Position numbers and translations under genes: made by a program
In this document: positions 1 through 11,859 of the stretch, in pieces
How positions within the stretch are numbered: position 1 is the stretch's first letter
Layout: each line of letters starts with the position of its first letter
The notes under the pieces: model-generated
What the model saw: only the letters and a program-made list of their open reading frames with translations
Databases searched by the model: none
Told to the model about the DNA's origin: nothing
From: Apoderus coryli
Lineage: Eukaryota; Arthropoda; Insecta; Coleoptera; Attelabidae
DNA: 64,000 bases
Direction of reading: 5' to 3'
Assembly: GCA_911728435.2 (NCBI GenBank)
Contig: OU452200.1
Location: forward strand, 930,001 to 994,000

Positions 1-299
1 TGTATTTTATTGACCAGTGACGTCTATAAACTATCCAGTCGTCTACACTCATAAAGGTCGTCAGTAAGCTTTTATTTTACCTACTACATAATAATAAAGT
101 TTGATATTCTTTTGATTAATTTTAAATTAAAGACCGGTCGCGAAGTTTCTTAAAGAACATGTGTATTACTTTAAATCGCAGTCACGGTTTACTTGAACTG
201 AGGTTTTAAAGCAGGTGGCTTTCACAGTGTACACAATACCTGCTACTCTGCATTATTATTATTATTTGGGCAAATAAAACATAGGCTAGTTTACCAGCA

Positions 300-1401
300 A
301 CATGGGTTCATTAAGGGTTGCTCTACGGTGACCAATCTAACCACTTTCCTGCAGGATGTAATTCCGGCTGCCGGTCGAGGTTTATACTGACTTTTCCAAG
401 ACGTTCGATAAGATTGATCATTCCCTGATTCAACAGAAGTTGTGCGACATTGGCTTTGGCAGGAATCTGATATATTTTTTTTCAGTCCTATCTGGGAGCA
501 AGGCAACAATTTGTTGAATACAATGGATTCACTTCAAGTTCATTCACAGCCTCAAGTGGAACTCCGCAGGGCAGTACGTTGGCTCCTTTTCTCTTTGCAA
601 TATTCGTAAACGATATTGGCTCTGGTTTCAATAGCAATTATGTGTTGTTTGCGGATGATTTAAAATTGTATCGCACTGTTGTTTGTGAGAACGACTGCGC
701 ACAGCTTCAAACAGATCTGTGTCGGCTCTCAAAATGGTGTGATCTAAATAGACTTCCTCTAAATCTGAACAAATGTAAGTCGGTGACATTTACAAGACGT
801 CAAGATCCGTTTTTGCGAAACTACACCATCGATAATTCAAATTTGGAACGCTGCGCTTTAATCAAAGATCTTGGTGTATACTTGGATGGTGATTTATCTT
901 TCAACTACCACATTGAGCAAGTTTCTGCTAATGCTTTGCGAATGTTAGGATTTATTTTTAGACAGACCAGAGAATTCAACAACATGGACTGCCTGAAAAG
1001 TCTCTATTTCGCCTATGTTGTGTCTATTTTGGAATTCGCCCATCTACCATGTTCATATACAGAGATTGGAAAGTATCCAACGTAAGTTTTTAAAATCTTT
1101 GTCATTTAAAACTGATGGATATTTTCCTCCTCGTGGGTGTCATCACGGCCTGTTACTGACAAGGTTCGGATTTCGGCCGTTAGCCGAGAGACGCATCTGC
1201 GCGTCTCAGATCTTTTTTTTTAAGTTGATCAACAATATGTTGGATTGTCCTCGGTTGCTTCAGCAGCTATGGTTTCGTGTACCTAGGGTTCACTCTAGAA
1301 GCGCTAGTTTATTTTGGGTGCCACAGATTCGTTCTAATTATGAATCTAAAGCACCGCTATTTCGGGCTTGTAAATAAATAAAGAGATTATTATTATTATT
1401 A
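300..1401 (+). pseudogene. 5'-truncated non-LTR retrotransposon (I/Loner-like), copy 1
   Basis: Remnant of a LINE reverse transcriptase. The frame from about 579 carries the FADDLKLY catalytic box and the downstream LPLNLNKCKSV and DLGVYLDGDLSF motifs typical of I/Jockey-group RTs. A frame change near 1015-1085 moves the C-terminal part into another frame, and the region before 579 is out of frame, so this is not a functional gene. It ends in an AATAAA-containing stretch followed by an (ATT)n tail at about 1386-1401. The same element lies inverted at 6478-7756. By comparison, copy 1 lacks roughly 290 bp of 3' sequence just before the tail. The clade is inferred from motif style only. Confidence 0.8.
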
Positions 1402-1721
1402 TCACAGTCTCAATTATTTTAATGAAATTTAATGGAAACTGACTATCACCCCTCTTTTGAGAGGGTTGATGTTTGTTAAAAATATTTAGTTTTAGGTACA
1501 GCTACAGAATAGTTTGATTTTTAACTGTTTCTTTTACTCTACGATCACCCCTCTTGTTATGGTTTAACAATTTTAACATAGAACTAAAGAATATGTGATT
1601 TATTTTTGACACAAAACATTTAAAGAATTTTTTTTCGCGTAATGAAGTTAATACATTTCTCCTAATAATACAACATAAAATTATAATCAAACTGATCGAA
1701 AAAGTTAAGGATATTGTGAAT

Positions 1722-2160
1722 TCAAAAACAAATATTTTCCGAAAAAAATTGTATAACTTTCATCTGTTCCAGAGGCATACTTAAAATTAAATGATCCAAG
1801 TCATTTTGATCTAAGGTATCCCATAAATGTGGAAGAACTTGCCTCAATGACCTTAAGTACGTCCTGAACAGGAGGTTGATGGGAAATTTGTTCCCTTCCG
1901 AGCATGTCCCAAACATATTCTATGCAGTTTAAATCTGGAGAGAGTGAGGGTAATGGCAAATGATGTACTATTCTGCCTCTTTGCGGGCGAACGTTATCAT
2001 CGAGAAATCTGAAATTGGGCTCAAAATTATAATAATAATAATTATCCACTATGTTGTCAATGATGTTGTGGCCATAAATTTCACCTCTCATGGTACCTTC
2101 ACAAAGATACAACTCCATTCGACCTCCGTAGAAAATTCCACCCTGGACCAATACGCCTCC
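1722..2160 (-). pseudogene. Tc1-like transposase C-terminal remnant
   Basis: Minus-strand reading gives blocks matching Tc1-family transposase: a FGG..VQGGIFYGGR block, EGTMRGEIYGHNIIDNIV, a degraded DDN..P domain followed by HH, and LSPDLNCIEYVWDMLGR, which is the third catalytic region of the DDE fold. A frameshift near 1830-1920 puts the LRQVLPHLWDTLDQ continuation in another frame. A short TAA/ATT microsatellite at about 2027-2046 interrupts the coding region between the second and third motif blocks. The N-terminal half and the terminal repeats were not found. Non-functional. Confidence 0.8.
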
Positions 2161-2230
2161 AAATGGATGCATTTCTTGAACATATCGGTCATTAACTTTT
2201 ATAATGATGAAATAGCTTTTTGTAGTTTTA

Positions 2231-2278
2231 CTAACCACTGAGGATGGGGCCTGGTGCTCCGAAACATGTTTGTTTGAT
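2231..2278 (+). ncRNA. Hammerhead ribozyme-like motif, partly decayed
   Basis: CUGAGGA core at 2238-2244, a helix II hairpin at 2245-2260 (GGGGC pairing with GCUCC), GAAA at 2261-2264, and a minimal palindromic helix III ACAUGU at 2264-2269, followed by U2270 at the cleavage position. Helix I would pair CUAACCA (2231-2237) with UGUUUGA (2271 onward) with one internal mismatch. The core residues match the hammerhead consensus CUGANGA...GAAA...UH. The better preserved relative is at 56795-56837. Confidence 0.55.
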
Positions 2279-2529
2279 GTACAATTTTTAGAGAGATCTA
2301 TTAAATTTGTTTCGTGGATTCCAAGATCTTCTAATAAACCGTTTTTAAGTTTTCTTGTAAGAAGTGCAAAATCATCTAATCTGTCTTCGAAAAATCCGGC
2401 TCATACAAATAATTTGCAATCTGCGACACAGAAATATTCGTTGGTGCTTTGTACTATTGCGTGGGGATATTCTTTAGGATGCCTCTGCATGCTTCTGTGT
2501 TTTGAGTGGCAGTGTGTCTGAGTGAGGGT

Positions 2530-3780
2530 GTGCCGGCTATTATTTAAACATCTAACCCAGAGATGGTTCTGCAGACACTACAATTTGCAATTCACAGTCT
2601 TCTCTATTTTTTTTCAAGGCAGTTTTGGAATTTTGCTGTATATAAAACTCGGTTCCAGTCTGGCATTCAAACGCCAAAGCTTCCTTTTGCAGGCTCTACG
2701 CCCATTTGTATTAGATATGCGCCTATAAAGAGCAACATCGTACACCATCTCCATTCATACTCCAAGGCATTTGAGTTCTTTCTGCGGAATCTTTAAATCT
2801 TTTTCTCATTAACAGAATTGCTGCAGATTTATCGGAAGCAACCTTCAGTCCTGTATCCTCCTCCATCAACTATGAATTTATTGATTAGCTCCTCTAGATC
2901 TCACCTATATTTACAGAAAAGGTTTGTAACAAGAATATACAGTTGACTGAACTTCTGGTACAAAATAAAGTCATAGAACTTCCCCGTTAGTTTCCACATA
3001 AAATCTTTTCGCATAAATATTCCCTACCACTATCACAAACAATAAATTAAATGGTGGTTAAGCCATAGAAAAGCTAATTGTTAGATTTGGTGTGGCATAA
3101 AATGCAATGAGTTTTTGGTGTGTTGGCATTACGAAAAACAAGACAAATGTTTGAGATTAACGGGCTATGTCCCAATTAGTGATATGTCGCAATATAAAGT
3201 AAAATGCAGTGAATAATTCAATTATATGGTTTAAGCTTGCGGCAAAGATTTATCTTGCGAAAAATTGTTTTGTACTGTTAATAAAATAAAAACCGTTTAG
3301 CAGTTCCGAGTCGAAACTGATTCAGTGATTCATTGTATAACCCTAATAATAAAGCATAAATTCATACAAATAATTCAATTGAAATAAAAAATAAACTAAA
3401 TTGTACTCTAAATATTAATACAAAATACGCTCAGCATAATAATACCTAAACCCATTACATTTTTTCATTTTGTTCATAATACCAGCTCCTCCAGACTAAA
3501 AATAACAGGTTGCATCGCAGTAATTGTATACACACAGAGTCTTTTGGACCGGTTTGTAATAACATCCCTCCCGAGCATATTTATTCTAATAAACATGCAT
3601 AATATTGTAGGAGCAGAAGACCTTCTGCTACCGGTTATTCTGGGGCTTATATTGCTAATGGAAAATTAGTCGAAATCATAATTTAATGTTCATATACCTA
3701 TAGTATTATAATATCCATACCGCAAAAATAATAATGGCGAGATGAACTGTGCAAAAAGTTTAATATTTGCTGTAGCGTTT
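2530..3780. other. Stretch with no recognised feature
   Basis: AT-rich sequence. Short open frames near 2522-2796 show no motif I recognise. No RNA gene or repeat was seen by eye. Confidence 0.5.
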
Positions 3781-3794
3781 TTATTTTTGTGCAT

Positions 3795-3960
3795 ACGAGG
3801 GCCATTATTTGTAATTTAAGCCCAATAATCAAAGCACAGTCGTTTCATTGAAAGTTAGTTGTTTTATTGTTTTCCGAAATATTCACCTTTATGATTTGCA
3901 TATCTTCGAACCATTTATCATAATATTTGGACATCTCAGATCAAACACATCCCATCCTAA
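3795..3960 (-). mobile_element. Possible mariner-like terminal fragment
   Basis: The plus strand begins with a CGAGGGCCATTATTTG-type end reminiscent of insect mariner inverted termini. The minus strand encodes a short C-terminal-like peptide (SKYYDKWFEDM...) with a stop close to that end, the usual arrangement for a mariner transposase terminus. No catalytic motif is present, so the call is tentative. Confidence 0.35.
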
Positions 3961-4850
3961 ACCTCCCTAGTGACGAAACTAAGAAAAAAAAAGTAGTATG
4001 ACTTTCAGAAGAACTTCACCACAAAGTTAAGTAACAAGACAATACCTCGCTCTCAAAAGCCAACGCAAGCAACAAACCATCCAAGCTAATGGAGTTGATA
4101 AGAGCTCTAGAACTTGAGGATAATTGTAACTTGAGACACAGCTCACGTAACTAAAGACAGGAGATAATAGACCATGAGGTTGCAGTGTGTCAGAGAGCCC
4201 TAATTTTACGAATTTTTCTGCAATTTGACTTCCTGGGCGTTTAAATAGTCCATTTATTCTTCACACGCAGCTTTACGTACGTTTTGAAATAATGCAGGAG
4301 TCATTTTATTGGGTTAATGCTAACGTTGCTAAGGATGCATCAAGAATAAGTTGAGTTTCTCACATTTTCCTTGTGCAGACTTTAAGATGCCATTCTGTAA
4401 ACGTTGGACTTTCATTGAGACGTTTTAACTTTTCAGTAGATCTTCTGCAGCCGCTAGAGTAGAGAGTAAATATAGCCAAAGAGCGAACAAATCTAATTAT
4501 GGCACTCAAGAAATGGGACGGGACCTATACGGAACGGCTTCTTGCTTCTTTTCTGATAATAAACCGACCTTTCTGGCATTAAAAACTTCCATAAAGCGAA
4601 TTGGCATATTACAAAGGAAATGTTATCAAAAATGTAAGTAGAATAAGCGATCGCATTTAAATCGTCAGGATTAGATAGGGCGAGACCTATTGCCTTGCAC
4701 ACATATTGACACATATTAGCGGACTGATACCATGTAAAGATAATTGGATAACAGACAGCAACTGAATCTGTCGATGGTGTTAAAAACCCATTACAAAATG
4801 GATGTATGAAATGCTAACCACGGAGAAATTGGGGATGAAACTACCAACAC
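3961..4850. other. Stretch with no recognised feature
   Basis: AT-rich, no convincing reading frame or repeat seen. The minus-strand open frame at 4493-4714 has no recognisable motif. Confidence 0.45.
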
Positions 4851-4859
4851 CACCAACAA

Positions 4860-5335
4860 TCAGAACAACCCGCAGTACACTCCAGGAAGGAATAACTTCC
4901 CCTTTATGGGAAGCTTCGTAGTACACCAAGGACATCTGAAAAATCGAGCAATAGTAAGACTGAAGATAAAGTTAGCAAAGGTCATAATTTTATCATTTAC
5001 AAGGAGAAGAAGTTAATGAAACCGATGGCTCAAATCAAGAGACCATAAATATACGAATAATTATGGACAGTAGACCTCTGGAAACAATAATCCTGACATA
5101 ATATCTAGCAAAGCAGCAGCAGACCAAACTTAGAGCTGTAAACCGAAAATTCTACGATGGATGTACAATATGACTGTGATCCGTATCGTGGGCATATAGC
5201 TTAGTACTTTGGGATAACAAATTTACTAGCTACAAGGAAAAGATTTGACAGAGCACAAAGATTAGTATACATTACAGATGGTTGCAAAGTGACTAGAGCA
5301 AGAGTATTTGGATGAAACTCGCGTAAATCAAAGCT
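4860..5335 (+). pseudogene. R1-like LINE RT remnant
   Basis: Heavily frameshifted. A STPQEGITSPLLW-like block near 4870-4920 corresponds to the RT motif that normally reads GTPQGG.LSPLLW. ILRWMYNM near 5145-5170 and RAQRLVYITDG near 5255-5290 match the thumb-region blocks of R1-clade RTs (WmY..v.rPi; R.QRLa...itG). Many stops lie between. A fossil of an R1-type element distinct from the I/Loner-like copies on either side. Confidence 0.5.
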
Positions 5336-5814
5336 TTAATCCTAATATTTAGCACTTAAATTCCTGAAAGCACAAGATATAAAAATAAATAATTAATACA
5401 TTTATTTAAAGCGACGTAATCACTCAAATCTATGTCTAAAAGTTTTCGCTGAAAAACAAAGAAAATAAAATGTCTAATATACTAAAACGAAAATGGTATA
5501 TAACGTCAGATAGTCGAGCTTGGCGGTGCCATGAGACCCACTTTGTATTTGGATAAGTTTTTCCTTAGCATTCTACTGTAATATAAGAAAGAGGTCGATC
5601 TCAGTATATACTTCTGTATATTCTTGACTAAATCGATGAGGAGCGTTTTTATTAAAGCCAATTTGCAACTTTCGTGAAGCAATTTCTTTGTTCAAGAGTG
5701 CAAGACTGGAAATATTATTTAGGATATAGCTTATGTTGGTTATTATGTGAACAGAAATATTTAGCAAAGTTTTAATAATTAACGTTGAATAAAAATTCAT
5801 AATTTAAGCAAACC

Positions 5815-5855
5815 TGCCTGAAGAAACAGGATACTCAGCGAAACGTTAGCTAGTT
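5815..5855 (+). ncRNA. Degenerate hammerhead-like motif
   Basis: CUGAAGA at 5818-5824 and GAAA at 5840-5843 are spaced as in a hammerhead, followed by an ACGUU helix III-like stretch. Helix II (5825-5839) and helix I do not pair well. Probably a dead relative of the motif at 56795, or a chance match. Confidence 0.25.
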
Positions 5856-6229
5856 GAAATTTGATTAAAGGCGAGTCAATGACACTAGAAAATTATATGG
5901 CCTGTCCAATAACTGCTTGCTTTCAAAAACACATTTTCCAAAAGTGCTAAATGAATAAATAAACAAAAAATGTGAAATTTTAGTTTCATTTCAAACTCAA
6001 ATATTTCAATAACCGGAAGAGATACGGACATACAGGTTTCAGAAGATTAAAGATAAATTATTTTACTTAGACCTATGAGACTCGTTTTTTTTTTTAATTT
6101 ATATCCGCTGCCATTTACAGGGTGTATAACAAAACTACTGATATAGAAAAATGTTTAATTTGAAAAATTAGTACATTTCTTAAGTGAAGTTAAAATTTTA
6201 ATAATGGAATATAAAAGTCCAATCTCCAC

Positions 6230-6275
6230 GAAAAAATGTTTCGAGACTAGACTAGTCTTATCATCAGTGGCACCT
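6230..6275 (-). ncRNA. Hammerhead ribozyme-like motif, helix III decayed
   Basis: On the minus strand GUGCCA leads into CUGAUGA (6267 to 6261). A good helix II hairpin follows in 6260-6243 (GACUA pairing with UAGUC around a 3-nt loop), then GAAA (6242-6239). The expected ACAUGUC of helix III reads ACAUUUUUUC, so the cleavage-side core is lost. The same GCCA helix I arm precedes the core in the 56795 copy. Confidence 0.45.
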
Positions 6276-6477
6276 AATGATTAAATGGAAGACTGGAAAA
6301 AATTCTTTACATACTTACATCGAACGACTAGTCCATGGTAGTCGCTCTGTGGAAAAATTGTTTCTAAATAATTGTATAAACTAATATAAAAATAACTATG
6401 GCTTTTTAATTTAGTTTATACCATTATTTAGACACATTTTTTCCACAGAGTGAGTTCATCAATGGAATAGTCGCTTG

Positions 6478-7756
6478 ATAATAATAATAATCTCTTTATT
6501 GACTAACAGGTATTGCTACCCAATAACAAGACAAAATCTTACATAAACAACAATACAAAAATACCCAACTTAGAACTAACTTAAAACTAACTGAAAAATA
6601 GAAAAATACAAATAAAGGAAATACACGCATCAAAACGAAAGAAAATTGGGAGGATTACAAGAACAATTAATAATAACAATCAATAATTAACACATGAACA
6701 TAATTCATCAAAACAAATCAAAATCAGTAGCCCGCAAACATGTCTCTAAACTTTTCTTAAAAGAATCAAGCGATACATTAAAAAAATCAACTGTAATAAC
6801 TAATAGGTTGCTGTATTTACAAGCCCGAAATAGCGGTGCTTTAGATTCATAATTAGAACGAATCTGTGGCACTCAAAATAAACTAGCGCTTCTAGAGTGA
6901 ACCCTAGGGACACGAAACCATAGCTGCGGAAGCAACCGAGGACAATCCAACATATTGTTGATCAATTTAAAAAAAAAGACGCGGAGATGCGTCGAAATCC
7001 GAACCTTGTCAGTAACAGGCCGTGATCACACCCACGAGTAGGAAAATATCCATCAATTTTAAATGACAAATATTTTAAAAACTTACGTTGGATACTCTCC
7101 CATCTCTGTATATGAACACGGTAGATGGGCGACCAAATGATTGTAGCGAATTCCAAAATAGACACAACAAAGGCGAAATAGAGACTTTTCAGGCAGTCCA
7201 TGTTGTTGATTTCTCTGGTCTGTCTAAAAATAAATCCTAACATTCGCAAAGCATTAGCAGAAACTTGGTCAATGTGGTAGTTGAAAGATAAATCACCATC
7301 CAAGTATACACCAAGATCTTTGATTAAAGCGCAGCGTTCCAAATTTGAATTATCGATGGTTTAGTTTCGCAAAAACGGATCTTGACGTCTTGTAAATGTC
7401 ACCGACTTACATTTGTTCAGATTTAGAGGAAGTCTATTTAGATCACACCATTCTGAGAGCTGACACAGATCTGTTGGAAGCTGTTCGCAATCGTTTTTAC
7501 AAAGAACAGTGCGATACAATTTTAAATCATCCGCAAACCAGAGCCAATATCGTTTACGAATATTGCAAAGAGAAGAAGAGCCAACAAATTGTTGCATTGC
7601 TGCCCGATAGGACTGAAAAAAGATATCAGATTCCTGCTGAAGCCAATGTCGCACATCTTCTGTTGAATCAGGTAATGATCAATCTTATCGAACGCCCTGG
7701 AAAACTCAGTATAGATTGCGCCGACCTGCAAACCTCGACCGACACCAGGAATTACA
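6478..7756 (-). pseudogene. 5'-truncated non-LTR retrotransposon (I/Loner-like), copy 2
   Basis: Inverted second copy of the element at 300-1401. The minus strand shows FADDLKLYRTV, LPLNLNKCKSV, DLGVYLDGDLSFNYHI and the C-terminal RT block, split between at least two frames (7654-7361 and 7342-6962). Its 3' end reads into AATAAAGAGATTATT and a (ATT)n tail at 6478-6492. Unlike copy 1 it keeps a longer 3' region (about 6495-6810) between coding sequence and tail. Homology with copy 1 ends near 7756, the presumed 5' truncation point. Confidence 0.8.
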
Positions 7757-8380
7757 TGTATGTAAAGAGTTCCTCAATGTTTTTATTGAATCATTGTTTG
7801 ATGATGAGACTAGTTTAGTTTCGAAACATCTATGGCGATTATTATATATGATATACATTATATATCTATATAATGTTGTTTGTCTCTATATCTACCCTTG
7901 GATAGAAATAAAAATGAAAAAAAAAATGATGAATGACACCTCCAAGTCTGTCTCATCTGAATTCCCGTTGCGATTTCAGTGAAAACGAAACAGTGCGTTT
8001 GCTGTAAAAATATTGACATTCCACTTATTCCCCTCTATTTCTCTTTGGGAGGAAAATCTCGCTTGTATATCATACAGATGTGTGTATTTTTCTATACAGT
8101 GTGTATCAATTATACATATTTCTATTTTTCAATTTACAAAACGACCCGAACGAAATGATATAAACAGGGAGCTGCAAAGAAAACGAAAAATAGGCTGTTT
8201 TGAGTATTTAATGTATAGCTAATACATTTAAAACAACATCTTATGACAAACTTGGAATTTTTGCAGCCATACGTGCCTCCTTGGGGAAGGTCAGTGTCAC
8301 CACAATAATTTCAATAGTAATAAACCAAATTATGGAATTTGCTTTTTTGGGCCACGTCAATATCGATCCAACAGGCATCT

Positions 8381-8560
8381 ACAGTGTGTCCCCAGATTGT
8401 TTGGACTGTTGTAAATAACAAAAAAAAAATGTCGAGTTGGAATTTCAGCTTCTAGGGTCCAACCCTGTTTGGTTTAAAATTAATTTGTGCGTAATCTTAG
8501 TTTTGAAAAATCATGGATGGCTTTGAAATTTTCAAAAAAAAAGTGTAGGTACTTTTTTGT
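8381..8560 (+). mobile_element. MITE-like repeat beginning ACAGTGTGTCCCC (copy 1)
   Basis: Starts ACAGTGTGTCCCCAGATTGT. A diverged relative lies inverted at 41566-41754; both share CGTAATCTTAGTTT and AAAAATCATGGAT blocks and a GTAGGTACTT segment at the distal end. No coding capacity. Likely a small non-autonomous DNA transposon. Confidence 0.55.
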
Positions 8561-8569
8561 TTTTTTAAT

Positions 8570-9645
8570 AATAATTATAATACTAATAATTTATTGGTGT
8601 ATAGAACTATCGAGAGCATTACACATGATGTCAATATAAAAACAAAAAACATCCCTAAACAATAAACAAAAAGTTAGATAGTCAGATCACTGAAATCATT
8701 TAACATAAATTCATCAAATGAATAAAAACATTTATCTATTACATATGCTTTCAGTATAGACTTAAACGGCTTCACGGGGAGTTCCCGAACCCTCTCCGGC
8801 AGTGCGTTGTATGCTCTCGGACCATAATAATTCTTGGCCGATTTAGAGCCCGTTATTCTACTGAACTGCACCCTGATGTCCGAACCATGTCTAGTATCGT
8901 GCTCATGAATATCCCTCTGCAAACCATACTCATGCATATTCGCTCTAACGTAAACCAGAGAATGCAACACAAACACAGAAGGAACCGTCAAAATTCGAAG
9001 GCTTCTAAAAATGTGCCTATACAGTCCTCCCGATACTTCAAGCTGCCAATAACACGAACGACTCTTCTCTGTAACGCAAATACTCGTGCGGCACCAGGCG
9101 AGTGGCCCCAATTTACAATAGAATAAGAGATCAGGGAATGAATACACGCATAGTATGATGTCAGCAGAACTCTTCCAGAGACTGAATTTGCCAGATTTCG
9201 CAATAGATATATATTACTGTTGACCCTCTTTGCTAAGCAATCAATGTGAGCGTTCCAAAACAGTTTAGGATCTAAAACCACCAACAGATATCTAACGCTG
9301 TCAACGTCGCGGAACAGGTTCAAATTTTCTTTTGGAAATCCTATAGTCTGTGTTTTGTCTACATTAAGACTTAATCCATTTGCCGCAAACTAGTCAGAAA
9401 CATTGGCCGTTACACTACTGAGATCCGCAATGAGATCTAGAGCGCTCGAACTATTCCGCAGGATAGTGGTTTCATCCGCAAACAGGATGATGGTCGAGTC
9501 ACTAACTGGCACTTTAAAATCACATACAACATATAATAAGAAAAGAATCGAGCCCTGGGGAACCCCATATCTATTAAAAAATATCAAATTAGTCCGATTA
9601 TTTTCATACTTGACACAATTAATCTGGAAAAAATTCGAGCTATGA
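8570..9645 (-). pseudogene. 5'-truncated LINE RT with TAA-rich tail
   Basis: Minus-strand blocks in order: GVPQGSILFLLYVV (near 9570), LFADETTIL (near 9480), SVRYLLVVLDPKLFWNAHI (near 9260), VNWGHSPGAARVFALQRRVVR (near 9110) and the C-terminal SKSAKNYYGPRAYNALPERVREL (near 8820). They correspond to RT finger, palm and thumb regions of Jockey/I-group LINEs. At least three frames are used and the usual FADD is FADE, so it is dead. The 3' end runs into AATTATTAGTATTATAATTATTATT (minus strand), a decayed TAA/TTA tail. A related element is at 54535-55529. Confidence 0.75.
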
Positions 9646-9659
9646 AGAATTCAGGTCAC

Positions 9660-10870
9660 GAATTGAATACTGTGAAAATTTAATAGGTGTCTTAATAGAA
9701 TAACTTAAAAATGTAGTAATAGTAGTAACATTATTATTATTATGTAATTTGTTTGACATTTATTGTGGTAATTGTGATAATAATTATTAACATTAAAAAT
9801 TTCGAAGAGTGCGGCATCACTTTCAATTCTAAATAACTTTTCTTAATGCCATTTTGTAAATATTTTTCCTAAAGGGCACTTTTTCTATAAAAAAAAGGGT
9901 CAAAAATCAAAGGAGGCCTAGGATTTTAAAATTTTACACACCACCTATTCAACCTCTCATTCTCATAATGAGTTTTTTACGTATTTCGTCTGAATTGAAT
10001 TTAGCAATTTATTGATAAACATTTTTGGCTGAATATACGTCATTATATGCACTATATGCAATATTTTACAAAAATATGCAGAAAAACACTAAAATGCAAA
10101 TTATGCACTTTGCATAAATGCCCTTCGCTAGACTAATTATTGCTACGTTGTAGGTAACGTTAGTAACCTCAAGAATCCCCGAATGAATTAAAATCCCTCG
10201 TATCCGCTTTCTTTTATATTCCCTTCACAGTACAAAACCTGAAAAGCCAAAACATATCCGCATTCACCTTTATACATATATATATATTCAACATGAATAG
10301 TTTTGCTTGAAGCGTGTTTAAGGAAATTGCCCTGAAAAGTTGCGGTTTTCCTCCACTATATACTTATATATTATTATAAAATAGTATTTTCTACGGAAAA
10401 CCGTTTTGAAATAAAGTTTACCCACTTTGTTTATTTGCCAAAAGCTTTTTCACTCGATAAACTTATCGTATATTTAAATTTTAAAGTACTTACATAACGA
10501 GTTGGTTGTGTTGGTTCACTGTGAATTTCTTGTTTAAAATACTGTTTTTTATTTTACCATTTTTGGTTGTGTGCTGTTTTCTTTAGATTTAGCTTTTCAA
10601 GTAGGTATTAAAAGAAAATATTATAATAATCTTAACTAGGAAATTTTGAAGCATACAAATTATAGATAATGGATAAAGTAGACCGTGGAGTATTTGAACT
10701 TACCAAGTTTTACACTAAGCAGAGTGCAATAGTATATTTATCGTGTATAGTTTATCGAATGTTAATTTAAAATATATAAATTCAACGATTCTACTGGGAC
10801 TATCCGTTCCCATGCCTCTTTACGTTATAAAAATGCATCAAATGCAGCGTTTTTTAGCTCTCCATATCAT
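9660..10870. other. Stretch with no recognised gene
   Basis: AT-rich. A run of TGCA-containing words around 10035-10120 (ATGCACT, ATATGCA, AAATGCAAATTATGCA) looks like a decayed short repeat. Nothing else recognised. Confidence 0.4.
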
Positions 10871-10880
10871 ATATGTAATA

Positions 10881-11760
10881 TATACAGTGTGTCCCAGGAT
10901 AGATGTAACAAGAGGTGTGAACAACAAAATTTTTCGAATTTTGGAATGACATTTAGGGAATGAGTCCTGCTTGTTTTAAAACTAAGGTACCCAAAAAATG
11001 AGTTAAGTCCGTGATGTACAGGGCGTTTTATAAACAAATTTATAAAAGTCATCATCAATAGAGTGTCTTCATTTTACAATATACGCCGAAATTCTAATAA
11101 CAAAAGTTGTTTAGAATTTTTTTTTGCGACAATTAGTATCGTAGAATACTTCGTATTCTTTTATTTTGTATCTTAGAACAAACGCCACATAAACATTATA
11201 ACACATAAAAAATGCCAAAATTGAGACAACTAACGCCCATATCCGCACATCTTTCGATGATTCGTCTGAATTCCTTAAAATTGTATTGAATTTCTTCTAA
11301 AGTTTGCAGTATTTCTAATTCTTTCCTGTAATATTGCTGCATCATTAGAAAGTGGGTCAGCATAAACCAATTGTTTGAGACGACCCCATAAAAAGAAGTC
11401 CAATAAGTCAGGGGATCTCGACGGCCACTTGATCGGTCGATTTCTGGCAATCCAATTGTTAATTATTGAAAAAAAGTATTTTTACCAAAAATATGCGTTT
11501 ATATTCCTGAAATTTGGTACGGAGATATAAATTGCATTCCAAACAACTTTTGGTAGTAGAATTTTGGCGCATATTGTAAAATACACTCCATTGATGATGA
11601 TTTTTATAAATTTGTTTATAAAACACCCTGTATAACACGGATTTAACTCATTTTTTTGGTACTTTAGTTTTAAAACAAGCAGGACTCTTCTACCAAATGT
11701 CATTCCAAAAATTTGTCGATCCCACCTCTTCTTACATCTATCCTGGGACACATTGTATAT
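10881..11760. mobile_element. Foldback-type DNA transposon with inverted repeats of about 230-240 bp
   Basis: The left arm (10881 to about 11118, starting TATACAGTGTGTCCCAGGAT) is repeated in reverse complement at about 11535-11760 (ending ATCCTGGGACACATTGTATAT in sense). Both arms carry the same ordered blocks: GATGTAACAAGA, GGAATGACATTT, TGCTTGTTTTAAAACTAA, TTTATAAACAAATTTATAAA, CATCATCAATGGAG, ATTTTACAATAT and AAAAGTTGTTT. The centre holds a transposase fragment. Arm-to-arm divergence is moderate, so the insertion is not recent. Confidence 0.75.
11196..11465 (-). pseudogene. Tc1/mariner-superfamily transposase C-terminal fragment
   Basis: Minus-strand reading LPEIDRSSGRRDPLTYWTSFYGVV matches, with frameshifts, the WP.RSPDLTPLDFFLWG block of insect Tc1/mariner-like transposases. 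It is followed by a helical tail (EELEILQTLEEIQYNF-like) usual for that family. It sits between the two inverted arms, so it is probably the remains of the element's own transposase. The N-terminal and first two catalytic blocks are missing. The fragment at 20388-20531 may be from the same superfamily. Confidence 0.6.
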
Positions 11761-11859
11761 ATGCAGACTTAGTTTCATGAAAAAAATTGTTTTTTTTTTA
11801 TTTCACCGGAAATACTTGTTTTTGGTCATTTTATAGATAAATAATTAGTTTTAAAACAA

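Noticed and set aside
7396..7818. 140-codon plus-strand open frame
   Set aside because: It is antisense to the RT of LINE copy 2, whose motifs are clear on the minus strand.
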